Shown: one piece after another, positions 37,659-46,779 of the stretch
Position numbering within the stretch: the stretch's first letter is position 1
How the letters are laid out: every line of letters begins with the position of its first letter
NCBI RefSeq assembly: GCF_018332715.1
Contig: NZ_BOQP01000017.1
Location: 363,848 to 427,847, forward strand
DNA: 64,000 nucleotides
Direction of reading: 5' to 3'
Origin: Winogradskya consettensis
Lineage (GTDB): Bacteria; Actinomycetota; Actinomycetes; Mycobacteriales; Micromonosporaceae
Translations under genes and position numbers: made by a program
The notes under the pieces: model-generated
What the model was told of the DNA's origin: nothing
Seen by the model: the letters and a program-made list of their open reading frames with translations, nothing else
Database searches by the model: none

Positions 37659-39191
37659 GGCGCGGCGGCGGCGGGCCTCGATCGGGTCGGCGACGGGGAT
37701 CGCGGCGAGCAGCTCCTTCGTGTAGGCGTGCTGGGGCTGGTCGTACACGGCGGCGACGTCGCCCACCTCGGCAACCGCGCCGTCGTGCATGACCACGACC
37801 CGGTCGGCGATCTGGCGCAGGACGGCCAGGTCGTGCGTGACGAAGACCATGGTGAGCTCGCGTTCGAGACGGATGTCCTCGAGCAGGGCGAGCACCTGGG
37901 CCTGCGTGGTGACGTCCAGCGACGACACGGGCTCGTCACAGACGATCAGGCGGGGCGACGGGGCCAGCGCGCGGGCGATGCCGACCCGTTGCCGCATGCC
38001 GCCGGAGAGCTGGTGGGGGTAGCTGTCGTAGTGCGACGGTGCGAGCCCCACCCGTACGAGCAGAGCCTCGATCTTGACCCTGGGGGCCGGCTCACCGATG
38101 AGCCGCAGCGGGTCCGCGATGCTCTCCCCCACCGTGCGGCGCGGGTTGAGCGACGACATCGGGTCCTGGAAGACCATCTGCACCGAGCGTCCGCGGCGGC
38201 GGGCGATGTCCGCGCCGGCGAGGGTGATGCTGCCCCTGTCCGGCGGGATCAGGCCGACCATCATCCGCGACAGTGTGGTCTTGCCGGCGCCGCTCTCGCC
38301 GACGATGCCGAGCGTCTCACCCTCGCGCACGTCCAGCGTGACGTCGTCGACCGCGGTGAACTTGCGGAATCGCTTGCTCACACCCGAAACCCGCAGCAAC
38401 GGCCCGCCCTGGATCACGCGCGCCGGTGAAGGCTTAGGCACGGCAGCAAGCAGATCCTTTGTGTACGCGGCCCGCGGCGTGACCAGCACCTGATCGGTGG
38501 CCCCGGCCTCGACCACCGCCCCGCGGCGCATCACGATCACGTCGTCGGTGGAGCCCGCCACCACCCCCAGGTCGTGGCTGATCAGCAGCAGCGCCGCGCC
38601 GGTCGCCGTACGCACCTCGTCGAGCAGGTCGAGGATCTGCGCCTGCACGGTCACGTCGAGCGCGGTGGTCGGCTCGTCGGCGACGATCAGCCGCGGGTTG
38701 CAGGCCAGCGCCATCGCGATGAGCGCCCGCTGCCGCATCCCCCCGGAGAACTCGTGCGGATAGGCCCGCGCCCGCCGCTCCGGGTCCGCGATGTGCACCT
38801 GCCGGAGCACCTCGACGGCCCGCTCCCGCGCGGCCTTGCGCGTCGCCCCGGTGTGCAACCGGTAGACCTCGGCGATCTGGTCCCCGACCCGGTGGAACGG
38901 GCTCAGTGCGGTCAGCGGCTCCTGGAACACCATCGCGATCCCGGCACCCCGGATCGCGCGGAGCTGGTCCTCGGAGGCACCGGTCAGCTCGAGCCCGTCG
39001 AAGTCGATCGAGCCCTCGATCCGCGCCTCCCCGTGCAGCCCGAGCAGGGCCAGCGCGGTGGCACTCTTGCCCGACCCGGACTCCCCGACGATCCCGAGCG
39101 CCCCACCGGCCTCGAGGTCGAACGACAGCCCGTCGACAGCTTGCGTGTTGCCGAAACCGATGCGCAGGTCGCGTACCGAAAGAAGGGTCAT
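37515..39191 (-). CDS. Peptide/nickel-type ABC transporter, fused double ATPase
   Basis: This 558-residue protein holds two ATP-binding domains in one chain, equivalent to DppD plus DppF. The first has Walker A GESGSGKSA, signature LSGGMRQR and Walker B LIVADEP. The second has GESGAGKTT, LSGGMRQR and LIVCDEP, and the helix SSLNPRRTVGESI typical of DppF. ATG 39191 overlaps the permease stop (ATGA). The C-terminal tail (GLAGTG/GLAGAG repeats) is encoded by the same DNA as the tail of the convergent helicase partner gene. It is the last gene of a four-gene importer operon. Confidence 0.93.
   Translation of the reverse strand: MTLLSVRDLRIGFGNTQAVDGLSFDLEAGGALGIVGESGSGKSATALALLGLHGEARIEGSIDFDGLELTGASEDQLRAIRGAGIAMVFQEPLTALSPFHRVGDQIAEVYRLHTGATRKAARERAVEVLRQVHIADPERRARAYPHEFSGGMRQRALIAMALACNPRLIVADEPTTALDVTVQAQILDLLDEVRTATGAALLLISHDLGVVAGSTDDVIVMRRGAVVEAGATDQVLVTPRAAYTKDLLAAVPKPSPARVIQGGPLLRVSGVSKRFRKFTAVDDVTLDVREGETLGIVGESGAGKTTLSRMMVGLIPPDRGSITLAGADIARRRGRSVQMVFQDPMSSLNPRRTVGESIADPLRLIGEPAPRVKIEALLVRVGLAPSHYDSYPHQLSGGMRQRVGIARALAPSPRLIVCDEPVSSLDVTTQAQVLALLEDIRLERELTMVFVTHDLAVLRQIADRVVVMHDGAVAEVGDVAAVYDQPQHAYTKELLAAIPVADPIEARRRRALRRVELAGAGLSGSGLAGAGLAGTGLAGTGLDGAGLDPEPLGATQPE
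37555..37650. repeat. 15-bp repeats coding on both strands
   Basis: Units of the type GAGCCCGGCACCGGC/GAGCCCGGTCCCAGC recur five to six times. Forward they encode PGTGE/PGPSE at the end of the helicase partner; in reverse they encode GLAGTG at the end of the ABC ATPase. Confidence 0.8.
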
Positions 39192-40177
39192 CTCAATTGC
39201 ACTCTCGGGTCGACGGCCGCGTAGAGGAGGTCGGCGACGGCGTTCGCGACCACCACGAGGAAGCCCGTGAGCAGGGTGACGCCGACGACGACCGGGAGGT
39301 CGATCTGGTTGACCGCGCCGACGAGGAGCTGGCCGACGCCGGGCAGGCCGAACATCGTCTCGGTGAGCACGGCGCTGGCCATGATGGCGGCCAGGTCGAT
39401 CGCCGTGAGGGTGACGAGCGGGACCAGGGCACCCCTGAGTGCACGGGTACGCACGATGCGCCCCTCCGGGATCCCGTAGGCCCTCGCCGTGCGCACGTGG
39501 TCCTCGGCGAGGCTCTCCTGCACGCCGGCGCGGGTCAGCCGGGCGTAGGCCGCGGACTGGATGACCGCGAGCGCGATCCACGGCAGGATCAGGTTCTCCG
39601 CCCACGCCGCGGGGTCCGTGGTGAACGGGACGTAGGTGGGGAACGGCAGCCACTGCAGGCGTACGCAGAACAGCAGCAGCAGGAACAGCCCGACCAGGAA
39701 GACGGGTACGGCGTAGCCGGCGAGGATCAGCCCGTTGACGATGCGGTCGAGGATCCGGAAGCGGCGCAGCCCGGAGAGCAGGCCCGCGCCGATGCCGACC
39801 GCGAGGGAGAGGATCTCGGCGCCGATCGCGAGGGATGCCGAGACGGGCAGCCGGTCGGCAAGGAGCTTGGTCACGGGCTGGTCGGTCTCGAAGGAGTAGC
39901 CGAGGCAGGGTGCCGGGCAGTGCCGCACGTCGGGGCCGGCCGGGAAGTCGCGGCCGAGGAAGAGGCCGCGGAGGAATTCCCAGTACTGCGCGGGCGGGGA
40001 CGCGTCGAGGCCCATCGCGGCGCGGACGTCGGCGAGGCGGTCCGGGGTGCAGCCCTTGCCGCAGGTCAGGATGGCCGGGTCCTTGGGTGCGAGGTAGAAC
40101 AACGCGTACACGATGATCGACAGTCCCAGCAGGACCACGATGGCGCCGCCGACGCGGCGCAGCAGGTAGCCGGTCAT
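39188..40177 (-). CDS. Peptide/nickel-type ABC transporter permease, DppB type
   Basis: This 329-residue permease starts with the family text MTGYLLRRVGGAIVVLLGLS and has about six membrane helices. The EAA-type loop near the C-terminal half reads VRTARAYGIPEGRIV, followed by the typical LTETMFGLPGVGQLLVGA. A longer extracellular loop at about 40-90 carries two Cys pairs (CGKGC, CPAPC), unusual for DppB proteins. ATG 40177 overlaps the preceding permease stop (ATGA). Confidence 0.92.
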   Translation of the reverse strand: MTGYLLRRVGGAIVVLLGLSIIVYALFYLAPKDPAILTCGKGCTPDRLADVRAAMGLDASPPAQYWEFLRGLFLGRDFPAGPDVRHCPAPCLGYSFETDQPVTKLLADRLPVSASLAIGAEILSLAVGIGAGLLSGLRRFRILDRIVNGLILAGYAVPVFLVGLFLLLLFCVRLQWLPFPTYVPFTTDPAAWAENLILPWIALAVIQSAAYARLTRAGVQESLAEDHVRTARAYGIPEGRIVRTRALRGALVPLVTLTAIDLAAIMASAVLTETMFGLPGVGQLLVGAVNQIDLPVVVGVTLLTGFLVVVANAVADLLYAAVDPRVQLR

Positions 40178-41055
40178 CGCAGGACCTCGCGCTGGCGGGG
40201 GTCGACGACCCGGCGGACGCCGTTGGCCACGAGCACGAAGGCCAGCAGCGTGACGAAGAGCAGGGCGCCGGGGACGAAGACGTACATGGGGTCGGCGCGG
40301 AACCAGGTCGTGGCGGAGGAGAGCATCTGGCCCCAGGAGGGTGTCGGGGGCCGGACGCCGACCCCGAGGAAGGAGAGGCCGGCCTCGGTGATCATGTTGG
40401 AGGGCAGGATCAGCGCGGCGTACGTGAGCACGGGCGCGGCCAGGCCCGGCAGGATCTCGCGCCGGGCGACCAGCAGCGTCCCGGCTCCGGAGACCCGGGC
40501 GGCGGAGACGTAGTCGCGGGTCTTGAGCGACAGGGTCTCGCCGCGGGCGATCCGGGCGGTGCCGCCCCAGCCGAGCAGCGCGATGACGACGGCGAGCAAT
40601 GCGGGCCGGGGCCACGACTGCGGGACGATCGCGAGCAGGGCGATCGCGAGCACCAGCAGCGGGAACGCCAGCGTCAGATCGGTGAGCCGGCTCAGGACCG
40701 CGTCGGTGTAGCGGCCGCCCAGCCCGGCGGCGACGCCGATGCCCACACCGATCAGCAGCTGCAGGGCGAGCGCGGAGACGGCGACGCCGAGCGAGACCCG
40801 GGCGCCGTAGACGACCCGGGCGAACAGGTCACGGCCGGTGCCGGGTTCCACGCCGAGCCAGTGGTCGGCGGTGATCCCGTGCAGGGGGACGCCGCCGCGG
40901 GCGGAGTCCAGCAGCTCCGGGTGGAAGGTGGTCGGATCCTGCCCCGCGAGCGCCGTCAGCAGCGGCGCGAACAGGGCGACCAGCACCATGACACCCGCGA
41001 TGACCGCGCCTGCCAGGAAGGCGCGGTCATCGAGGAGGCGGCGGAACAGGGTCAC
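40174..41055 (-). CDS. Peptide/nickel-type ABC transporter permease, DppC type
   Basis: This 293-residue permease contains the DppC hallmarks HWLGVEPGTGRDLFARVVYGAR and the loop DYVSAARVSGAG, followed by EAGLSFLGVGVRPPTPSWG. GTG 41055 overlaps the binding-protein stop (GTGA). The product pairs with the DppB-type permease to form the membrane channel of the importer. Confidence 0.92.
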   Translation of the reverse strand: MTLFRRLLDDRAFLAGAVIAGVMVLVALFAPLLTALAGQDPTTFHPELLDSARGGVPLHGITADHWLGVEPGTGRDLFARVVYGARVSLGVAVSALALQLLIGVGIGVAAGLGGRYTDAVLSRLTDLTLAFPLLVLAIALLAIVPQSWPRPALLAVVIALLGWGGTARIARGETLSLKTRDYVSAARVSGAGTLLVARREILPGLAAPVLTYAALILPSNMITEAGLSFLGVGVRPPTPSWGQMLSSATTWFRADPMYVFVPGALLFVTLLAFVLVANGVRRVVDPRQREVLR

Positions 41056-42749
41056 TTGACCGAGATCCGGGCCAGGTCGTAGGTGCCCCGCCAGCCGTCC
41101 GGCACGGCGTTCTTGACGTTCTTGCCGTAGAGGTAGACGTCCTTCTCGTGGGTGAGCGGGAGGACCAGGGCGAGCTTGCCCAGCTTCGCGTCGAGTGCAC
41201 CCCAGCGGGCCTGGGCCTCGGCGGGGTCGGTGAGCGCCTGGATCGCGTCGATCTCGGCGTTGACGGCGGGGTCGTTGTACTGGGACTGGTTGAAGTTGCC
41301 GCCCGCGGTGATGATCTGGCGGCCGTCGAAGATCGGGATCAGGAACGGGCCGCCGGACGGCCAGTCGGCGCCCCACGTCGCCAGCGAGAGGCCGGGCTGG
41401 GTGGCGGGCTTGCCGGTGACGTCGCGGTACGTCGCGGTGTCGATGGCGTTGAGCGTGACGGTGACGCCGGCCTGCTTGAACGCGTCCTGGATCGCGGCGG
41501 CGACCTTCGGGCCGATCCCCTCGGAGTCGTCGTTCTCGTGGGCGAGCTCGATCGTCAGGTTGGTGAGACCGGCTGCGGCGAGGACTTCCTTCGCCTTGGC
41601 CGGGTCACCGTTGTCACCGGCCGGGAAGTAGTCGTACGCCTGGTAGCCGAGCGCCTTCTGCGGGGGCAGGAACGTCGTCGACGGGCCGGCCACCGCGCTG
41701 CCGCCGAGCGCGTTGACGACCGAGGTGCGGTTGATGGCGTACGACAGGGCCTCGCGCACCTTGGGGTTGTCGAACGGCGCCTTCTTGGTGTTGAACGCGA
41801 GGTACGTCGTCGACGGGAACTCACCGCGGGCGACGCGCTTGTCCAGCTCGGACCCGGAGCCGAGCTGGGCGAGCTGCTCGGGGCCGACGACCGCGTCGGT
41901 GGTGACGGCGTTCGCGTCCTGACCGGCGCCGGACGTGAGCCGCTGGTTGATGACGGCGGCGTCGAGCCCGGACGTCACCTCGATGCGGTCGGGGCACGCG
42001 TAGCGCAGGGTGTCGGCGGCCTTGGACCAGTGCGGATTGCGTACCAGTGTCAGGGTCTTCTTGGGTTCGTACTTCTCGACCATGTACGGCCCGGACGAGA
42101 CCGGGTGGGCCTCGTAGTCGGCGCCCTTGTCCTTCGCCTTCGGCACGGGCGCGAACTGGGTCGCCGTGGCCAGGAAGGGGAAGTCACCCTCGGGCTTGCT
42201 GAGCTTGAAGATGATCGTCTTGGTGTCCGGGGTCTCGATGGACCTGAGACCGTCCGGCGCCTTGTAGGGGCCCGGGTAGGCGGCCGCGTCCACGAGCCAG
42301 TCCCGCAGGTAGGGCGCGCCGCCCGGCAGCTCCGGGGCGAACGAGCGCTCGATGCCGTACTTCACGTCCGCCGAGGTGATCGGGGTGCCGTCCTCGAAGA
42401 AGATGTCGTCGCGCAGCGTGTACTTCCACGTCTTCGCGCCGTCGGACGGGGTGCCCAGGTCGGTGGCGAGGTCGGGCGCGGGCTTCGTGCCGGCCTCACC
42501 CTCGAGCCGGTTGCGGGTGGTCAGTGTGCGAAACAGCAGCGACGGGATGTTGCCACCGCCGGAGGTGTAGAGCCGGGCCGGGTCGAGGTGCGTGATGCCA
42601 CCCTGGTTGAGCACCGAGAGTGTGCCGCCCTGGCAGGTCGCGGGGTCGAACGCCGTCGTCGTGGTGCCGGTGTCGCCGCCACCCTGGCAGGCCGCGAGCG
42701 AACCGGCCAGCGTTATCGCGGCAAGGGTTGCGGGCAGGGTTCTGCGCAT
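41052..42749 (-). CDS. Peptide/nickel-type ABC transporter substrate-binding lipoprotein
   Basis: This 565-residue family-5 binding protein has a lipoprotein signal ending in LAAC (Cys21), then a Gly/Thr linker. Typical text includes GGITHLDPARLYTS, KYTLRDDIFFEDGTPITSADVKYGIERS and VREALSYAINR. The family binds oligopeptides, nickel chelates or other substrates; the ligand is not predictable. It is first in the operon: binding protein, DppC, DppB, fused ATPase, all joined by 4-bp overlaps. The 128-bp gap to the divergent EgtA-like gene holds both promoters. Confidence 0.92.
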   Translation of the reverse strand: MRRTLPATLAAITLAGSLAACQGGGDTGTTTTAFDPATCQGGTLSVLNQGGITHLDPARLYTSGGGNIPSLLFRTLTTRNRLEGEAGTKPAPDLATDLGTPSDGAKTWKYTLRDDIFFEDGTPITSADVKYGIERSFAPELPGGAPYLRDWLVDAAAYPGPYKAPDGLRSIETPDTKTIIFKLSKPEGDFPFLATATQFAPVPKAKDKGADYEAHPVSSGPYMVEKYEPKKTLTLVRNPHWSKAADTLRYACPDRIEVTSGLDAAVINQRLTSGAGQDANAVTTDAVVGPEQLAQLGSGSELDKRVARGEFPSTTYLAFNTKKAPFDNPKVREALSYAINRTSVVNALGGSAVAGPSTTFLPPQKALGYQAYDYFPAGDNGDPAKAKEVLAAAGLTNLTIELAHENDDSEGIGPKVAAAIQDAFKQAGVTVTLNAIDTATYRDVTGKPATQPGLSLATWGADWPSGGPFLIPIFDGRQIITAGGNFNQSQYNDPAVNAEIDAIQALTDPAEAQARWGALDAKLGKLALVLPLTHEKDVYLYGKNVKNAVPDGWRGTYDLARISVK

Positions 42750-42877
42750 GGTCGTCCTCGAGTCGTATCGGTCGTGACGAATGCATACCTTACAGATGGG
42801 CGCGGCACATCTTGCCAGGGGTTCCCACTATTCCTATCTGCGGAGTAGGGTAGGCGGCCTCACGGATGGAGCCCGTC

Positions 42878-43930
42878 ATGAACACGCTGACCGAACAGGG
42901 CGCGGAGCTGCTCATCGCCGGCTCGGCCCTCACGCCGTCCCGGCCGGGCTTCGTCGGCGCCGAGGTGGATCTGCTGCTCTCCCAGCCCGGCCTGCCCGCG
43001 CCCCTCGCCGACACCCTGACCGGCGGGCAGGCCCGGCTGCGCCATGGTTTCCTCGCCGCCCGATCGGCCAGGGTCGCGGTGGTGAGCGGCCCGCCCTCGC
43101 CCGGACTGGACACCGCCGTCGACCGGATGACCGAGGACCTGCCGATGCCGGTGCCGCTGTTCTCAGGACACGGGATCTCGGTGCTCTCCGAGGCCTCCGA
43201 CGGCGGGTTCAGCTCCGCGACGGACGGCACCGCGGGCGTACGCGTCAGCCTCGAAGCCGGTGTCGAGGAGGACGGCCTGTTCGGGCTGCGGCGGCGCTGG
43301 ACCCTCGCCCACGCGCTCGCCCCCGTGCTGGCGGCCGCGTTCGCCAACTCCCCGCTGCGCGACGGCCGCCCGACCGGGTGGAAGTCGGCCCGGCAGGCGA
43401 ACCGTCAGCTCATCCGGCCCACGGCGGATCCGCGCTCCGACTGGGCCGCCCTGGTGCTCGACGCGCCGGTCGCGGGCGGTGGGCGTACGTTGCGGGAATG
43501 GACCCGGGCCGGCACCGGGCCCCTGGTGGCGGACCTGCGTCCCCACCTGGCGACGGTCCGGCCGCCGGTCGCCGCCCGGGGACACCTCGAGATCGACGTT
43601 GCCGACCGTCAGCCCGGCGCGGGCTGGCGCGTGCCCGTCGCCGTCATCGCCGCCCTGCTCGACGAACCGCGCGCCGCCGTGCAGGCACTCAACCTCACCG
43701 AGCCGCTACGGGGCCTGCCTGGGCTGTGGGAACGCGCGGCACGTGAGGGGCTCGGCGATCCGGTCCTCGCGCGGGCGGCCCGGGGGCTGTTCGTCTCGGC
43801 GTACGAGGGGCTGGCCCGCCAGGGCGTCTCCCGCGAGCTGCGCGACGCGGTCGCGGCGTTCACCGACAGGTACGTGATGCGCGGCCGCTGCCCCGCCGAC
43901 GACGTCCTCGACCGGGCGGTGGTCAGCTAG
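42878..43930 (+). CDS. Divergent EgtA-like (glutamate-cysteine ligase family 2) protein
   Basis: This 350-residue protein shares with ergothioneine-pathway EgtA the block RRWTLAHALAPVLAAAFANSPL..GRPTGWKSARQANR (about residues 137-175) and the general layout. EgtA makes gamma-glutamylcysteine. However, the N-terminal part is short and the E-P-G-G-Q-x-E type active-site motif is not found; at the equivalent place the text is AARSARVAVVSGPP. It may be an inactive or re-purposed paralogue. No egtB, egtC or egtD is nearby. ATG 42878 has GGAG 6 bases upstream; ATG 42866 is an alternative. The 3' end overlaps the next, convergent gene by 8 bases. Confidence 0.65.
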   Translation: MNTLTEQGAELLIAGSALTPSRPGFVGAEVDLLLSQPGLPAPLADTLTGGQARLRHGFLAARSARVAVVSGPPSPGLDTAVDRMTEDLPMPVPLFSGHGISVLSEASDGGFSSATDGTAGVRVSLEAGVEEDGLFGLRRRWTLAHALAPVLAAAFANSPLRDGRPTGWKSARQANRQLIRPTADPRSDWAALVLDAPVAGGGRTLREWTRAGTGPLVADLRPHLATVRPPVAARGHLEIDVADRQPGAGWRVPVAVIAALLDEPRAAVQALNLTEPLRGLPGLWERAAREGLGDPVLARAARGLFVSAYEGLARQGVSRELRDAVAAFTDRYVMRGRCPADDVLDRAVVS

Positions 43931-44438
43931 CGGTGCACCTCGCGTCGGCGCGGTCGATGACCAGGTCCTCCGGCGTCGGGTAGCGGCGCCGGAGCGCGGC
44001 GAGGGCATGCTCGTGGCCGATCCGGTTGTACGGCGCCTCGCTCATCCGGGTCACCGACGCCTTGACCGCGGCGGCGAACTCGTACGACCACCGGACCCGG
44101 TGCAGCGCCTTGACCACGCGGCTGTCCCGGTCCACCAGCATGATCTCGACGTTCCGGCCGTCGACCGCCGCGTCCTCGTCCGCCCGGTGCGGCTGGTACG
44201 TCACCTGCGCCCACGGCATGATCGGGCCGAGCCGGTAGACGAGCACCCCGACATCATCGGCGTCGACCCACGCGAACAGCGTCGGCTTCGCCGTCACCGC
44301 GTCGATCTCCAGCGTGTGCGGGCGACTGAGACAGAGCATCAGCCGTACGGGCTCCCCGGCGGCCATCGTCAGCCGGGCCCCCTCGGCCAAGCTGACGCCC
44401 GGATCCACCCGGCTGCCCACCTCGGCGATCATGTGCAC
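43923..44438 (-). CDS. Uncharacterised protein
   Basis: This 171-residue protein of no recognised family has beta-rich text in the first two thirds (RLMLCLSRPHTLEIDAVTA, EIMLVDRDSRVVKAL) and a helical C-terminal part ending in ARRRYPTPEDLVIDRADARC-like text. GTG 44438 is taken as start because a TAGGCT -10-like box sits just upstream, suggesting a near-leaderless transcript; ATG 44432 is the alternative. No signal peptide or membrane helix is seen. Confidence 0.6.
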   Translation of the reverse strand: MHMIAEVGSRVDPGVSLAEGARLTMAAGEPVRLMLCLSRPHTLEIDAVTAKPTLFAWVDADDVGVLVYRLGPIMPWAQVTYQPHRADEDAAVDGRNVEIMLVDRDSRVVKALHRVRWSYEFAAAVKASVTRMSEAPYNRIGHEHALAALRRRYPTPEDLVIDRADARCTAS

Positions 44439-44505
44439 GCCTGCGAGCCTAGGCACGAACCAGCGCCCCCCGCCGGACTTTCCCGCTGTTGTACCCTCCA
44501 GCCCC

Positions 44506-45117
44506 ATGATCAGCTTCCCGGGCAACCCCTGGCCCGCCGGCCACGAGCTCGCCGACCTGCAGTGGACCGCCCGCCTGGAACCCGCCACCGGCCTCTGGTT
44601 CGACCTGCACCTGGAAAGCGCCCCCTACGACGCCGACCCGGCTGCGATCGACGGCGAGGACGACTGGAACGCCCCCATCGTCTGGACCAACTACCACCGC
44701 TGCATCCTGTCCTCCACCTACTGGGACAACCCCGGCTTCCTGGCCGCGACCCTCCAGCAGCCCCTCGCGAACCTCGACTTCACCGTCGACGTCGTCGAGC
44801 AGGAGGAGGACGAGGACCAGGCCTTCGGCATCTACCTCCTCGGCCACGACAGCGTCTCGGACCACCGCATCACCTTCACCCCCAACCCCGGCGGCACCAC
44901 GTTCCGCCTGGACTGGCGCGGCCGGATCGCCCTGCGCTACTCGGACTCCCTAGCAACCTACGACCACGAATTCATCGCCACGGCGACCGACGTCTCCCTC
45001 ACCCACATCACGGTCCCCACGGACATGGACGACGACTCAGCCCGCACCATGCTCGCCGCCCTGATCCACCCGCTGCCCGCAACCACCCTGCATCGGGCTA
45101 CACCGCGTCAGCGATGA
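44506..45117 (+). CDS. Uncharacterised acidic protein
   Basis: This 203-residue, acidic, probably cytoplasmic protein has Trp- and Asp-rich strand text (LQWTARLEPATGLWFDLHLES, FRLDWRGRIALRY). I see no known domain. ATG 44506 follows TACCCT by about 9 bases, again suggesting a leaderless start. It is divergent from the previous gene and overlaps the next, convergent one by 20 bases. Confidence 0.65.
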   Translation: MISFPGNPWPAGHELADLQWTARLEPATGLWFDLHLESAPYDADPAAIDGEDDWNAPIVWTNYHRCILSSTYWDNPGFLAATLQQPLANLDFTVDVVEQEEDEDQAFGIYLLGHDSVSDHRITFTPNPGGTTFRLDWRGRIALRYSDSLATYDHEFIATATDVSLTHITVPTDMDDDSARTMLAALIHPLPATTLHRATPRQR

Positions 45118-45436
45118 CCGAGGCGATCAGGAATCCCCCGAACCCGATCACATAACCGATCCCGATCCCGACAGCCCGCCGCCCCGGCCTCAGCGCACAA
45201 GAACAGGCGGCCACCGTCGTCCCCGCGGCAGCCGCCAGCAACGGGCCGACGGCCACGAGCATCTGCCCGTTGGCCGTACAGATCAGGTGGGAATCGGCGT
45301 CCCCGCACCCGTCACTGGCCATGGGGAACACGAACAAGCTGAACAGCGCTGCCAGCCCGGACCCACCCGCCAGCACCACCACCGCCACGATGGCACCAAC
45401 CAGGCTCCCCGTACGCCGCTCCGGCACCTGACTCAC
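45098..45436 (-). CDS. Small membrane protein
   Basis: This 112-residue protein has three hydrophobic segments (LVGAIVAVVVLAGGSGLAALF, MLVAVGPLLAAAAGTTVAA, GIGYVIGFGGFLIASVI) and a Cys pair in the first loop (CGDADSHLIC) that may form an extracellular disulfide. No family recognised. Confidence 0.6.
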   Translation of the reverse strand: MSQVPERRTGSLVGAIVAVVVLAGGSGLAALFSLFVFPMASDGCGDADSHLICTANGQMLVAVGPLLAAAAGTTVAACSCALRPGRRAVGIGIGYVIGFGGFLIASVIADAV

Positions 45437-45642
45437 GCAGCGTGACGCTACCCCATCACAACCCTCTCCGCGGGGCGCTATGCCAGCAAGAACCAGCGCA
45501 GGGTGGCCGCCAGCCAGCTCGCCTCACGCTTGTTCCACTGTAGATCCCAACAACACCCCCCAGGTGACCGGCGAGTTCCGGCAGGCTCACACCGGGACAC
45601 ATCAGCGCCCCGGTCGGGGTCCTGGCTGCTACCTTGCCCGCC

Positions 45643-46779
45643 GTGGACGATCACGAGTGGACGCTTATGCAGGGAGCGTGCGGGCCCGCCACCGAGGTTC
45701 CCACTCTGATCCGAGCGCTTCGCGACGGCGGCCCGGACTCGCGGGAGCAGCTCGAACGCGAGCTGAGCGACCATGTCCAGCACCAGGGCCAGCTCTATCC
45801 ACCGGCCGTCCCCACGGCGCAGCTCCTCATCGACGCCCTCGCCGACGAGGACACTCACGATCGCCTCCTGGCGTGCGAGCTGCTGCAGACGATCGTCGAG
45901 AACGCGCACCACTACGAGGGCGAAGACTTCGCGGAGCCGACGCTGGGTGAGCTCAGCGCGGCCCGCGCCGCGTGGTGGTCACGCCGGCGGCGCGGCGCCG
46001 CCCACGAGCCGGTCGCCCCGGACCCGGTGGACCGGGAGGCGCACGAGGCGGTGCGGGCGGGAGTCCCGGCGTACCTGGAGGTCCTGCGGAGTGGGGATCG
46101 GCAGCTGCGTCGGGGCATGGCGACGTTGCTCGGGCATTTTCCGTCCGCCTGGCCGGTCATGGCGGCGGAGTTCGCCGAACGGCTCGCGGAGGAGGAGGAT
46201 CCCGAGGTCGCGGCGGCGATCTGCCTGGCGGTCGGGAGGACAGGGCGGCTCGGGTACGGCCGGGTGGCGGCGGCTGCGGGTCTGTGGCGGGGGCACGGCG
46301 ATCGGTACGTTCACCGGTGCGCACTGGCCGCGCTGGCTCGCGTGGTGGCCGAGACGGACACGGCGATGCTGGTGGAACTCGCCGACTGTCTGGTGACGAC
46401 GGACGGCGGCGACTGGCAGAGCCCCGAGACCGTGCTGGCCGGGACCGCGTTCGACGCGTTCGGGAGGCGCCGGCCGGCCGAGGTCCCGGCGCGGCTCGCG
46501 GGGCTGCTGACCGTGCGGCTGCGCGATCAGCAGGGCCCCGAATGGTCCTACCTGGCCGTGCGGCTGCTGCTCGACATCGCCTTTCACGAGGGACCACTGC
46601 CCGACGGCGCCGGATTCGCGGGTCTCGACCGGGTCCAGCGGGACGCCGTGCTTGCCCTGATCGACACCGAGGTGCTGCTCTGGACGGAAGCCATCTGGCG
46701 GGATGTCGCCGAGTGCAACCTGCCGCACGTTCACGACGAGTTGTTCGCGTGGGTGGCTGGTCAGCCGGCGTTGTTCTGA
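45643..46779 (+). CDS. HEAT-repeat-like protein
   Basis: This 378-residue protein is built of repeated helix pairs rich in Ala/Leu/Arg (for example RRGMATLLGHFPSAWPVMAAEFAERLAEE, DPEVAAAICLAVGRTGRLGYGRV). It resembles the HEAT-repeat proteins that many actinomycetes encode in polymorphic copies. Such proteins are scaffolds for protein contacts. GTG 45643 follows TACCTT by 8 bases. It overlaps the convergent oxidoreductase gene by 19 bases. The partner is unknown. Confidence 0.7.
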   Translation: MDDHEWTLMQGACGPATEVPTLIRALRDGGPDSREQLERELSDHVQHQGQLYPPAVPTAQLLIDALADEDTHDRLLACELLQTIVENAHHYEGEDFAEPTLGELSAARAAWWSRRRRGAAHEPVAPDPVDREAHEAVRAGVPAYLEVLRSGDRQLRRGMATLLGHFPSAWPVMAAEFAERLAEEEDPEVAAAICLAVGRTGRLGYGRVAAAAGLWRGHGDRYVHRCALAALARVVAETDTAMLVELADCLVTTDGGDWQSPETVLAGTAFDAFGRRRPAEVPARLAGLLTVRLRDQQGPEWSYLAVRLLLDIAFHEGPLPDGAGFAGLDRVQRDAVLALIDTEVLLWTEAIWRDVAECNLPHVHDELFAWVAGQPALF

